From Pseudomonas canadensis (GTDB lineage: Bacteria > Pseudomonadota > Gammaproteobacteria > Pseudomonadales > Pseudomonadaceae), in contig NZ_KI628539.1 of assembly GCF_000503215.1 (NCBI RefSeq), forward strand, positions 1 to 64,000: 64,000 nt of DNA. The letters run 5' to 3'. A model generated the notes under the pieces. The model made no database searches. It was given only the letters and a program-made list of their open reading frames with translations, and was not told the origin of the DNA. Position 1 is the stretch's first letter. Each line of letters begins with the position of its first letter. Positions 37,046 through 45,846 of the stretch are shown here, one piece after another. Made by a program: the position numbers and the translations under genes.

Positions 37046-37187
37046 GATGGCGCGTCACAAAGAAGGAAAGATAAGTACGTTAACCCAGTCTGGCTCGGGT
37101 TGTCTGCCGGGGTCTTGTACGATTGTGCAGGGCGTGGGCGAGGCCTATGATCGCTGTTCGTGCCTTGCGCTGATGGAGCTGCCTCCC

Positions 37188-37826
37188 ATGGATTTTTTCA
37201 ACCCCGCCTACCTGGCGCCCCTGGTTTCGCTGGCCCTGCTGTGGACAGTGGCAGTGGTGACGCCCGGCCCCAACTTTTTCAATACGGCGCAATTGGCCGC
37301 CAGTTGTTCGCGTCGCCATGGCGTGGTGGCATCGGCCGGTGTGGCGACGGGGACCATCCTGTGGGGACTGGCCGGCGGCCTGGGCATCAAGTCGTTGTTT
37401 ACCGCCGCGCCGATGCTTTACCTGGCGTTCAAGGTCTTGGGTGGCTGCTACTTGATCTACCTCGGCTTGAAGTTGTTCAAGCGCTCGGCACCGGCCATGA
37501 GCCAGAGCATGCTGCCGGACGAGGCTCGGCGCTCGCTGTTTTCCGCCTGGCGGCTGGGGTTGCTGGGTAACTTGTCGAACCCCAAGGCGGCGCTGTTTGT
37601 GGCCACCATCTTCGCGTCCACCATGCCGCCGTCTCCCTCACCGCTGCTGCTGACTCTGGCGGTCATCACCATGGCCACCTTGTCGTTCAGCTGGTATTCC
37701 TGCGTGGCCTTGGTGTTTTCCAGCGAGCGCATGGCCGATCTCTACAGTCGCTCGCGCAAGTGGCTCGACCGCTTTGCCGGGGGCTGCTACCTGCTGTTCG
37801 GTGCACATCTGGTAGCGAATCGCTGA
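37188..37826 (+). CDS. LysE/RhtB-family exporter
   Basis: 212 aa with about six membrane segments. Family blocks: VVTPGPNFFNTAQLAASCSRRHGVVASAGVATG and GNLSNPKAALFVATIF. Exports amino acids or derivatives. ATG at 37188 has ggag 9 nt upstream; an in-frame ATG at 37173 is a weaker choice. Paired with the divergent AraC regulator. Confidence 0.87.
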   Translation: MDFFNPAYLAPLVSLALLWTVAVVTPGPNFFNTAQLAASCSRRHGVVASAGVATGTILWGLAGGLGIKSLFTAAPMLYLAFKVLGGCYLIYLGLKLFKRSAPAMSQSMLPDEARRSLFSAWRLGLLGNLSNPKAALFVATIFASTMPPSPSPLLLTLAVITMATLSFSWYSCVALVFSSERMADLYSRSRKWLDRFAGGCYLLFGAHLVANR

Positions 37827-37870
37827 CCGCCCGTGGTAAGAAGCCTTACTTTCAACAGTGAGGCCGGGTC

Positions 37871-38965
37871 ATGAGCAAGGTGCGGGTAGGTATTATTTTT
37901 GGTGGCAGGTCGGCCGAGCACGAAGTCTCGTTGCAATCGGCGCGTAACATTGTTGACGCGCTGGACCGCTCCCGTTTCGAGCCGGTGTTGATCGGTATCG
38001 ACAAGGCTGGCCACTGGCACCTCAACGACACATCGAACTTCCTGCTCAACCAGGAAAACCCGTCCCTGATCGCACTCAACCAGTCCAACCGCGAACTGGC
38101 GGTGGTGCCCGGCAAGGCCAACCAGCAGCTGGTGGAGACCTCGGGCACGGGCTTGCTGGAACATGTCGATGTGATTTTCCCCATCGTCCACGGCACTCTC
38201 GGCGAAGACGGTTGCCTGCAAGGTCTGTTGCGCATGGCGGACCTGCCTTTTGTCGGTTCCGACGTACTCGGCTCGGCGGTGTGCATGGACAAGGACATCA
38301 GCAAACGCCTGCTGCGCGATGCTGGTATCGCCGTTACCCCGTTCATCACCCTGACCCGCGGCAACGCGGCGCGTACTTCGTTTGAGGCTGCGGTGAACAA
38401 ACTCGGCGTGCCGATGTTCGTCAAACCTGCCAACCAAGGTTCCTCCGTGGGCGTGAGTAAAGTCGGCGACAAAGCCGAATACCACGCGGCTGTCGAATTG
38501 GCCCTGGGTTTTGATGAAAAGGTGTTGGTTGAATCCGCCGTAAAAGGCCGTGAAATCGAGTGTGCCGTGCTCGGCAACGAAAACCCCATCGCCAGTGGTT
38601 GTGGCGAAATCGTGGTGAGCAGCGGTTTCTACTCCTACGACAGCAAATACATCGACGACCAGGCCGCCCAGGTGGTGGTGCCGGCCGACATCAGCCAGGA
38701 AGCCAGCGAGCGTATTCGCGGGCTGGCCATCGAGGCGTTCGAGGTGCTGGGTTGTTCCGGTCTTGCACGGGTCGACGTGTTCCTCACCGACGACGGTGAA
38801 GTGCTGATCAACGAAATCAACTCACTGCCCGGCTTCACCCGCATCAGCATGTACCCCAAGCTGTGGCAGGCGGCGGGGATGAGCTACAGCGAACTGGTGA
38901 GCCGGCTGATCGAGCTGGCGTTGGAGCGGCACGCGGGGCGCAAGGGGTTGAAGATCAGTCGGTGA
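37871..38965 (+). CDS. ddlA: D-alanine--D-alanine ligase
   Basis: 364 aa ATP-grasp enzyme. Signatures: IIFGGRSAEHEVSLQSA, FPIVHGTLGEDGCLQGLLRMADLPFVGSDVLGSAVCMDKD, FVKPANQGSSVGVSK, and INEINSLPGFTRISMYPKLWQAAGMSY. Makes D-Ala-D-Ala for peptidoglycan precursors. This is the longer DdlA-type form, away from the division cluster, so probably a second ligase of the genome. Its end overlaps the convergent pgeF-like gene by 11 bp. Confidence 0.94.
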   Translation: MSKVRVGIIFGGRSAEHEVSLQSARNIVDALDRSRFEPVLIGIDKAGHWHLNDTSNFLLNQENPSLIALNQSNRELAVVPGKANQQLVETSGTGLLEHVDVIFPIVHGTLGEDGCLQGLLRMADLPFVGSDVLGSAVCMDKDISKRLLRDAGIAVTPFITLTRGNAARTSFEAAVNKLGVPMFVKPANQGSSVGVSKVGDKAEYHAAVELALGFDEKVLVESAVKGREIECAVLGNENPIASGCGEIVVSSGFYSYDSKYIDDQAAQVVVPADISQEASERIRGLAIEAFEVLGCSGLARVDVFLTDDGEVLINEINSLPGFTRISMYPKLWQAAGMSYSELVSRLIELALERHAGRKGLKISR

Positions 38966-39680
38966 TGCGAGCAATCCACGAATAAATCAGCGTCTTCACT
39001 TCCTCTGGATGATGCGTCCTTCGGCGGTAGCTGGCAAAGGTGCGGGAGGTGCAGTAAGTGCACACCTCACTCACCTCGATCTGCTCCCGCCGGATGCCGG
39101 CGGCTTGCAGCAACATCACCCCATAACCACTCAAATCAAACCACGCACTTCCCTCTTGCCGGGCGTAGGGTGGTGTGATCTCAGGCGGCAGCAACGGCGC
39201 TGGTTGAGCGGTGCTCCACGGCGCCTGCCCGGTTGACCACACGTGCCCTTGGTCAGCCTGAAACTGCGCCACAAACCCTTCGCTTACCTCATAGCAGCAC
39301 GGTTTGATCGACGGCCCGATCGCCACCCGCAACTGGTCGACCGCAATCCCTTCATCGGTAAAGCGCTTGATGGCATTGGCGATGATCCCGCTTTGCAGGC
39401 CCTTCCATCCTCCATGCACCGCAGCGACCTTTTCGCCGCCCTGCGAGGCAATGAGAAGGGGCAGGCAGTCGGCGGTAATCACCGCAATGGGATGATGCTC
39501 ACCCGTGCACACCCCGTCCGCTTCAACGGTATTGGGCACCTGGTCGGCTTGCCACTCGATCACCGAAGGGCTATGCACCTGCTTGCAGATGAACACCTCT
39601 GCCGGGCGCAGCGGATCATTGATCGAACAAAAACCGTGGTCGACGCCAGGGATGGCGCCGAGATTATCTGCCTGCTGCAC
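38955..39680 (-). CDS. PgeF/YfiH-family (multicopper-oxidase-fold) protein, short paralogue
   Basis: 241 aa, GTG start with cggag upstream. Metal ligands of the family are visible: His in CKQVHSPSV, Cys in VITADCLPLLI and His in AAVHGGWKGLQSGI. PgeF removes peptidoglycan precursors carrying L-Ser instead of L-Ala; other members have been called laccase-like or adenosine-deaminating. The usual N-terminal block with the NLG.H.GD motif is short or missing, and the genomic context (beside ddlA, not rluD) marks it as an additional copy. Confidence 0.8.
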   Translation of the reverse strand: MQQADNLGAIPGVDHGFCSINDPLRPAEVFICKQVHSPSVIEWQADQVPNTVEADGVCTGEHHPIAVITADCLPLLIASQGGEKVAAVHGGWKGLQSGIIANAIKRFTDEGIAVDQLRVAIGPSIKPCCYEVSEGFVAQFQADQGHVWSTGQAPWSTAQPAPLLPPEITPPYARQEGSAWFDLSGYGVMLLQAAGIRREQIEVSEVCTYCTSRTFASYRRRTHHPEEVKTLIYSWIARITD

Positions 39681-39706
39681 GAGCGCGTTCTCCGTTGATT
39701 GAATAG

Positions 39707-41536
39707 TCAGTCGCCAACCGCTACGCCTTCGCGCCGAGGGTCGGCGCCGCCGCTCAGCGACACTTTGCCCTGGGCATCCCGCGTGCGGACGATGGCCTGG
39801 ATGCCGCTGGTCATATCGATCTCGCTCAGCGCATGGCCCTTGTCCTTGAGGACCTGTTTCAGCGCGGGGCTGAACAGACCGGTTTCCAGCTCGGTTGCGC
39901 CATTGCGGCTGCCAAAGTTAGGTAGGCTGATGGCGGCTTGCGGGTCGAGTTTCCAGTCGAGCATGGCCACCAGGGACTTGCTCACGTACTCGATGATTTG
40001 CGAGCCACCGGGTGAACCCACCGTGGCCAGTAATTCGCCGCTTTTGCGGTCGAACACTAGGGTCGGCGCCATGGCCGAACGCGGGCGTTTGCCGGACTCG
40101 ACGCGGTTGGCGACTGGCTGGCCGTTTTCCTCGGGAATAAACGAGAAGTCGGTCATCTGGTTGTTGAGCAAGAAGCCCTGCACCATCACATGTGAGCCGA
40201 ATGCCGCTTCCACCGTGGTGGTCATCGACACAGCGCCGCCCTGGTCATCCACCGCCACCACTTGTGATGTGGAAATGCGCAGCGGCGAGCGATCCGGCGC
40301 GTAGGCCACCTGGATACCTGCAGGTACACCCGGCTTGGCGATGCCCATACTGCGTTCGCCGATCAAGGCCGCACGCTTGGCCAGGTAGTTCGGTGCGACC
40401 AGACCCGCCACGGGCACTGGAACGAAGTCCGCGTCGGCGACATAGAGCGCGCGATCGGCAAACGCCAGGCGCCCGGCTTCGGCCAGCAGGTGCACGGCTT
40501 CGGGCGCGGGCTCAAGGCCAGCAGGCGACGAGCTTTTCACCGGTTGCATGGCTGCGATGGTCAGGGCGGGATCGCGTGCTTCCAGCGCCTGCAAGGTGCC
40601 GAGGATTTGTGCGATGGCGACTCCGCCCGATGACGGCGGTGGCATACCGCAGACTTTCCACTGTTTGTAATCGGTGCACAGCGGCTTGCGCTCTTTGGCG
40701 GCGTAGCCCTTGAGGTCCGCCAGGGACAGGCTGCCTGCGTTGCGATGGCCCTGCACCTTGCGTGCGATCTCATCGGCAATCGGCCCTTGGTACAGTGCAT
40801 CCGGCCCTTCCTTGGCGATGCGTTTGAATACGTTGGCCAGTGCGGGGTTTTTCAACAGCGTACCGGTGGCTTTTGGTGAGCCATCGGCGTTCAGGAAGTA
40901 CGCTGCCATGTCCGGCGATTGCGCGATGTAGCGGTCGGCTGCGATCAGGCTGTGCAGGCGTGGAGAAATGGCGAAGCCCTGTTCCGCCAACCGGATCGCC
41001 GGCTCGAACAGCTCGGCCCATTGCAGGTGACCGGTCTTCTTGTGTGCCATCTCAAGAGCACGCAATACCCCAGGCGTGCCGACCGACCGTCCGCCAATCT
41101 GCGCGTCTGGAAACGCCATCGGCTTACCATCGGTCTTCAGGAATAACCGCTCCGTCGCCCCGGCTGGCGCTGTTTCGCGGCCGTCATAGGCGTGCACGGT
41201 GTTTGCGTCCCACAGCATGATGAACGCGCCACCGCCGATGCCGGATGACTGCGGCTCCACCAGGGTCAACACCGCCTGCATCGCAATCGCCGCATCGATA
41301 GCCGAACCGCCTTTGCGCAGCATCTCTCGCCCGGCCTCGGCCGCGAGCGGGTTGGCGGCGGCCGCCATATGACGCTCAGCCTGTTGGGTGGTGAGGTCGG
41401 TGCGATAGCCTGAGCCCAGCTCTGGCGCCGGTGGCTGTTCGTTGACAGAGGTATTGCATGCAGCCAGTGCAAGGGCTGCGGCAATCACTGACAGTTGGCG
41501 GCGGGAAATCGAAAACACGCGCTGAACTCCGTTCAT
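39707..41536 (-). CDS. ggt: Gamma-glutamyltransferase, lipoprotein type
   Basis: 609 aa. Signal peptide with lipobox LALAAC (Cys27) predicts an outer- or inner-membrane lipoprotein facing the periplasm. Family blocks: AAANPLAAEAGREMLRKGGSAIDAAIA and SSGIGGGAFIML. The autoprocessing nucleophile is Thr423 in STSQVVAVDDQGGAVSMTTTVE, where the common TTH reads TSQ. SPGGSQIIEYV near residue 540 binds substrate. Cleaves glutathione and gamma-glutamyl compounds. 26 bp separate it from the pgeF-like gene. Confidence 0.92.
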   Translation of the reverse strand: MNGVQRVFSISRRQLSVIAAALALAACNTSVNEQPPAPELGSGYRTDLTTQQAERHMAAAANPLAAEAGREMLRKGGSAIDAAIAMQAVLTLVEPQSSGIGGGAFIMLWDANTVHAYDGRETAPAGATERLFLKTDGKPMAFPDAQIGGRSVGTPGVLRALEMAHKKTGHLQWAELFEPAIRLAEQGFAISPRLHSLIAADRYIAQSPDMAAYFLNADGSPKATGTLLKNPALANVFKRIAKEGPDALYQGPIADEIARKVQGHRNAGSLSLADLKGYAAKERKPLCTDYKQWKVCGMPPPSSGGVAIAQILGTLQALEARDPALTIAAMQPVKSSSPAGLEPAPEAVHLLAEAGRLAFADRALYVADADFVPVPVAGLVAPNYLAKRAALIGERSMGIAKPGVPAGIQVAYAPDRSPLRISTSQVVAVDDQGGAVSMTTTVEAAFGSHVMVQGFLLNNQMTDFSFIPEENGQPVANRVESGKRPRSAMAPTLVFDRKSGELLATVGSPGGSQIIEYVSKSLVAMLDWKLDPQAAISLPNFGSRNGATELETGLFSPALKQVLKDKGHALSEIDMTSGIQAIVRTRDAQGKVSLSGGADPRREGVAVGD

Positions 41537-41700
41537 TTTGAGAATGATCTGTTGTCCTTGGGGTACTGCTTCTTACAGATAAATCGTGCCTTCCAGGTAG
41601 AGCACGGCATGCGTGCAAGGGTGGAGCCGGACACTAACAGTGGGGCGGGCGAGCGTCAAAATACAGATGGGCGGTTTTTCCTGCGAATGCAGTCGCCGTT

Positions 41701-42100
41701 GTGAAAAAGCTTGATGGCCAGCAGTTTCGCCTAGCTGGCCAGCGACTGTTTCGCTTTGAACCTCTCTCACTTTCCTGGGGGCCCGATGCGGATAATCGAG
41801 CCTTTAGCCGCCTAGGCCTGAGCCATGAAGGGCAACTGTTGAAGACACCTTCGAGTTTCGAAGACAGAGACGCACGCCAGCAATTGCACAGTGTGCCCTT
41901 GAGTGACGCAAACGACCTTCGCCCGCAGTGGAACCTCAGCGACGTATTGGTCAAGGGCATTGAACCTTGAATATGGGCTTGACCCCGATAAGCCATTGCG
42001 GATGAACCTGAACGACACACTGGGTAGTCTGCCGAGCCCTGATCTGACGATTGACCTGGGAGACCTGCGCGTGAGGATGCAAGGCCGTTCAGCGAGTTGA
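41701..42100 (+). pseudogene. Possible frameshifted gene of unknown function
   Basis: Two plus-strand frames join if one base is restored near 41965-41972. The first (41701-41970) contains RLAGQRLFRFEPLSLSWGP and WNLSDVLVKGIEP; the second ends in LGSLPSPDLTIDLGDLRVRM and stops at 42100. The two parts have protein-like composition but no recognised domain and no good ribosome-binding site. It may equally be chance. Confidence 0.3.
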
Positions 42101-42101
42101 A

Positions 42102-42323
42102 GTTGTTGCTGCTCGTCCCGGGATGGGTCAGCGCTGCTTTGACATCAGCATATCGGCTGGCCTCTCGGAGTGTACTCCACCATTCGACGGTGTCTGAGTG
42201 CTCGTAGGGGGGGGCGAGCGTTTCGACCGCATCGATGAGATCAAAGAAGAACAGTGCCCCGAACGAATCCCGTCGCAACGGCAGATACTCGGCCAGCGTG
42301 ATTGCCGTTCCTGTGTCCCGCAT
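42102..42323 (-). pseudogene. Possible remnant of a minus-strand gene
   Basis: From the ATG at 42323 the minus strand reads MRDTGTAITLAEYLPLRRDSFGALFFFDLIDAVETLAPPYEH, with sensible codon use, but the same frame then runs on antisense to the neighbouring plus-strand frame without resemblance to anything. Upstream of the ATG the frame is open to about 42415. Probably the end of a truncated gene at the host side of the island; the right and left limits are guesses. Confidence 0.3.
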
Positions 42324-42581
42324 TTTTACCAGCGGGCTGGGGCGTTCAGGCAGCGCGGCTGTATTCCTGCGATGCGGATCATGCTCGGAAGTAAATGTTC
42401 TTGGGTGTCAGGTATTTCGGAGGGGGGCATGGGAAACCCCGCACAACTGAAGGGGAAACGGTGTTTCAGCGCTCGCGGTTAACCCCATTGCAGCCGGGTC
42501 ATGAGCGTATGTGGGTTGATGTTTGGGGGAGGGCATTCAGGAGGCAGCGCTGTCAGCGCTAGGGTCTTTTGAAACGGTAGA

Positions 42582-42676
42582 AAACAAGAAAGCCCGCACT
42601 AGGCGGGCTTCTTGAGGTGATTCATAGACTGCTGTAGACATCTATGGATCGGTACTTGGTTACACAGACATTTGAA
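42582..42676. repeat. Left attachment-site copy with degenerate tRNA-Met 3' end
   Basis: 33-bp hairpin repeat (42582-42614), then 37 bp, then acttggttacacag at about 42653-42667. This matches the intact tRNA end acttggtggctacacag except for a missing ggc, and the following ttgaac is also shared. Read as the displaced 3' end of the target tRNA, free to decay after integration. Confidence 0.7.
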
Positions 42677-43048
42677 CTGGTTACTTAACCATCTGTAATA
42701 ATTGATTTTTTATCTTGATTGTTGCGTGAGGGATACATGTGGGGATACATGGCGCTCGCTGCTAGGTGGTTTTCGGCCTTTTTTCTTTTCGCCAGAAGGT
42801 GCTCGAAAGCGACCATTTGGTAAGTCGGATTGATCCGACGAGCGGGACCTCACGTCAGCGCGAAAGCGTGGTCACAGTGCCACGCAGTGGCATTCCTGCC
42901 ACTCTGATTGTAGGTGTCGGCCACATTTTCCGGATGACTCGCCCTATCCCCGCGTCTCGTGAAAGGCAGATTTACCTTGACGCTTTTCTCAAGGAGCTTA
43001 CATTTCTCGGCAGGACAAAATCCATCCAGCCAAGGACCGTCGACTCCG
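42615..43048. other. Non-coding left arm of the island
   Basis: AT-rich sequence with the close repeat gggatacatg ... ggggatacatgg (about 42730-42752). A 115-codon plus-strand frame starts at 42766 but overlaps the better XRE-like gene and has no clear ribosome-binding site. No supported gene. Confidence 0.5.
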
Positions 43049-43573
43049 ATGCAACGCAACTCAAGCCAATCCACATTGTTACTGCTGGTGCTCCGAGAAA
43101 TCCGTTTGGATAACAGCATCCATCCTGGTCAGCTCGCATATTTCACAGGTAAAACTCCTAGGGAGTGGGAGAGCATTGAGTCGGGAAAGTCTCCCCTTAC
43201 CTTGCAGCTACTAACCAACGCGTCTTACGGGCTTTCCCTGCCGCCCTCTCATGTGATGTCTGTAGCTGAGCAACTGACGCAAGTGTTTAATCGCCATGGG
43301 TGGTTCTTTCAGACGACTCCTTTGGGTAAGGATGACGAGCTTATGCCACTTATCGACAGCTACTTTGACAGCAAAGGATATGAAGCTCTAAGAGCACGCC
43401 CAATTGATAGGATAAGTGTGAATTTTCTGAACATGGGCATGGGCATGGGTGGTTACCATTCCGAACCAACAATTGTCCGGTATTGCTGTGATCCGGACTT
43501 CAAGAGTTGGATAGACGCCGGCGCTCAGCCCGGAATGACGACACCAACAGTCGACGTAACTTCAAGCCTTTAG
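43049..43573 (+). CDS. Putative XRE-like DNA-binding protein
   Basis: 174 aa from ATG 43049 with aagga 12 nt upstream (an in-frame start at 42959 is possible). The N-terminal half has the look of a Cro/CI-type HTH: LVLREIRLDNSIHPGQLAYFTGKTPREWESIESGKSPLTLQLL. The C-terminal half has no recognised domain and contains a short MGMGMGG repeat. Could be an island regulator. It is the only rightward gene in the island. Confidence 0.5.
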   Translation: MQRNSSQSTLLLLVLREIRLDNSIHPGQLAYFTGKTPREWESIESGKSPLTLQLLTNASYGLSLPPSHVMSVAEQLTQVFNRHGWFFQTTPLGKDDELMPLIDSYFDSKGYEALRARPIDRISVNFLNMGMGMGGYHSEPTIVRYCCDPDFKSWIDAGAQPGMTTPTVDVTSSL

Positions 43574-43971
43574 GCTCGTTCGACCTAGGCAAGTGATCGA
43601 GATACCACTGCAAACCCTGGAAACAACAGCGGAAACCTGACGCTTGGCAACCGACCAATCTGGTAACTTTTCGTGTTAACCGCGCTGGTAACCGTCAGCA
43701 GGGTTCGCATTGGCGGGTGCGAACCTCAAGCGCGAACTTGAGCGGCACTCGCATCAGAGTGCGTACTTATAGCTAGCGCGTACCAGCCTGCGTACTTTGT
43801 GGCTTTTCACTCCGCTCGGGTGCGCGAAATCTGCGCGTGAGCGCTACATGAAACAGCGTGTTTTACTGTATCGGGAGCTGTAACACCCTGCCTAGTTACA
43901 CGTCGTCGGTATGGGCGCCTGTTTCCTTTTTTATGGCTCCCAATAACTCTCCACTTGGTCGCTGGCGGGAG
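43574..43971. other. 398-bp intergenic region with three tandem hairpins
   Basis: No supported gene. Three short perfect stems follow one another in 61 bp: ggttcgca/tgcgaacc (43702-43725), tcaag/cttga (43726-43741) and gcactc/gagtgc (43745-43762). It lies between the convergent XRE-like and Fic genes, so it may end both transcripts or form a small RNA. Confidence 0.45.
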
Positions 43972-44604
43972 TTAATCAGGCGGGCCACCGGCTGGAGCTG
44001 GTTGCGTAGCGAGTTGTTCTCCGATGAGTCTGGACAACAGTTCATGCAGTGGGCTTAGATCCCGCGCTCCTTGGGCGACAGACTCATCCACGAGGCGCAA
44101 TGCATCAACGTATTCAGCCCGGTCGCGCCGAATCAGCTCTGGAAGTATCGTGGCACCAGGTAACCAGCCCCCTGATTTCACACACAACACGAAATAGCAG
44201 GCCGCCCTTGCTGTACGACCGTTGCCGTTGATGAATGGATGAATGTAGTTCAGCCGCCAGAGCACGAGTGCTGCCAGCGCCACTGGGTCGGATAGCTCCC
44301 AGTCTCTGTTCACCATATTCACAAAGTCGTCCATTAGCGCCTCGACACGGTAGTGCTCTGGAGGCGTATGGTTACCTACGAAGACTTGGCAAGGTCGATA
44401 CTCGCCAGCATTCGTATGCAGGCAAGTGATAGCATGAAAATTCAATGCTTTAATGATGTGGTTTGACAGGAATGCGCGGTCTACAGCTAATGCAGCACCC
44501 ACTATAGACCGCAGAAAATCGTACTGCCGATTGCCATTAGAAACTTCCAGCTCTCGGTAAACTAGATTTTGCTCAGTGTTACCGCATAGCTCGAAGAGGA
44601 TCAA
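43972..44604 (-). CDS. Fic-domain protein (putative AMP-transferase toxin/effector)
   Basis: 210 aa from a TTG that overlaps the upstream stop codon (TTGA). Fic core HPFINGNGRTAR at residues 122-133: catalytic His122 and both glycines and arginines are present, but the position usually Asp/Glu (Mg ligand) is Asn126. The flap is near CLHTNAGEYRP (about 61-71). Family enzymes transfer AMP or other phosphate groups to proteins. No autoinhibitory (S/T)xxxE(G/N) motif was found. Coupled to a 69-aa gene, as in toxin-antitoxin pairs. Confidence 0.8.
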   Translation of the reverse strand: MILFELCGNTEQNLVYRELEVSNGNRQYDFLRSIVGAALAVDRAFLSNHIIKALNFHAITCLHTNAGEYRPCQVFVGNHTPPEHYRVEALMDDFVNMVNRDWELSDPVALAALVLWRLNYIHPFINGNGRTARAACYFVLCVKSGGWLPGATILPELIRRDRAEYVDALRLVDESVAQGARDLSPLHELLSRLIGEQLATQPAPAGGPPD

Positions 44605-44810
44605 CGTTTTTCCCCTTCGGCTCCTTCCTGCTCAAGTATTAGCTTACGAACTTGGTCACGCGTTACTCCGTTCTTCGAGCTCACAGACCCGTAGACAAAC
44701 GAGATGCGCTGTTCCAGCATCTCTGCGGCAGTTTGCTTGCGTTGCGAGGCCCCTTGGAGCGCAGACAACAGGCCTGGATCTGTCTTCAAATCCAAAAAAT
44801 TCTTAGCCAT
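44601..44810 (-). CDS. Small protein coupled to Fic (candidate antitoxin/partner)
   Basis: 69 aa with a strong ribosome-binding site (gggaggtaagc before ATG). Helical and charged: MAKNFLDLKTDPGLLSALQG ... MLEQRISFVYGSVSSKNGVT ... ILEQEGAEGEKR. Its stop codon overlaps the Fic start, implying co-translation. The VbhA/FicA inhibitory motif is not visible, so if it is an antitoxin it differs from the known class I type. Confidence 0.65.
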   Translation of the reverse strand: MAKNFLDLKTDPGLLSALQGASQRKQTAAEMLEQRISFVYGSVSSKNGVTRDQVRKLILEQEGAEGEKR

Positions 44811-45565
44811 GCTTACCTCCCTAGAATTGGTTGGCCTATAACTTCGACAACGGCGCAGGCCATGTGTCTTGTTTATTTATCGATCCTGCTGACGAAAGTC
44901 GCAAGTGAATTTACGCTTCCTGCCTAAGACACCACCACGGTTAGCGGATCAGCTGGTGCTCGTGATTGTAGCCTGTTCCTGCATTTTCTCACTTTTCCTT
45001 TAGTACCGGCCGTCGAATCTGTTGTCCTGACAGGGAGCTACGAGGGGTGATGTTCGGCGGGCGTGGGCACGCTTCAGGTCTTGGCCCTTTAATGTCTGAG
45101 ACAGTGGATACCAGAGTGGATGCCCCCCCCCCCCGATCCGGTTAGCACCGACGATCAACAAAGCCTAAACTTTTTTCAGGTCGAGAACCTGTCATCACGC
45201 CGCATCGGAATATGACAAAAACCGACATTAAAACGACTGCTGCTGATCATTCATGGGGTGTTTCCGCAACGGGATATTCAACCCCGATCAGCCTCATTCA
45301 TGGGGTTGGTTTTTCAAACGGCGCTAGTGGTCAGGGGAGGGGTGTTCTTACCCATTGTTTAAGCAGTCGGGTAGGGGGTGTTCTTACCCGGTTTTGACGG
45401 TGCCGAAACTGATCGTCGTCTGTAATTGGTTGTGGTGCCACGACGACGCTGGACACCCTGATGATGCGGCGCGATACCTGGTGTCACAGCTCATTGATGG
45501 GGCGAATCGCCGGAAGGCGCTCGAGAGTAGCCATTTGGTCTGCACATCCGCACCGACAGACGGTA
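44811..45565. other. 755-bp non-coding region with short direct repeats
   Basis: No supported gene on either strand. It contains a run of 12 C (45123-45134), a 13-bp direct repeat tcattcatggggt (45247-45259, 45294-45306) and a 15-bp direct repeat ggggtgttcttaccc (45339-45353, 45375-45389). May hold operators or a decayed gene such as a lost integrase of an older prophage. Confidence 0.5.
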
Positions 45566-45841
45566 TCAAACCAGCGGCTTTGGACTTCCACGCTCCGGCC
45601 CTAGGCTCATTACCGGTTTTGGGCTATTAACTGACCGAAATCTACCTCCTCGGTGAGATCTTGATGGTTTGCCCATTTCGATCCAGGCTTCGTAACCCTC
45701 AACATCGATCAGCACCCGGCCATCTGGTGCTTTTCGCCAAACGTAGTCTTTTTCCCATGTGCCGTCAGCGATCTTTGCTCGAATCGCGGCCTCGGTGTAT
45801 CCCGACTCGCTGGAGAACTTTTTTACGGTCAAATAGCGCAT
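45566..45841 (-). CDS. Excisionase-like protein
   Basis: 91 aa. MRYLTVKKFSSESGYTEAAIRAKIADGTW ... APDGRVLIDVEGYEAWIE matches the pattern of lambdoid-type excisionases (a MerR-like winged HTH, then a short wing and tail). It would set recombination direction for a phage integrase. No integrase lies beside it: the island integrase is 9 kb away and of another type. It may belong to an older, decayed prophage. Confidence 0.7.
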   Translation of the reverse strand: MRYLTVKKFSSESGYTEAAIRAKIADGTWEKDYVWRKAPDGRVLIDVEGYEAWIEMGKPSRSHRGGRFRSVNSPKPVMSLGPERGSPKPLV

Positions 45842-45846
45842 TTATT

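Noticed and set aside
42766..43113. 115-codon plus-strand frame in the left arm of the island
   Set aside because: No clear ribosome-binding site, overlaps the better XRE-like frame, and no recognisable pattern.
45355..45630. Short frames on both strands downstream of the excisionase-like gene
   Set aside because: No conserved pattern, no ribosome-binding site, composition unlike neighbours.
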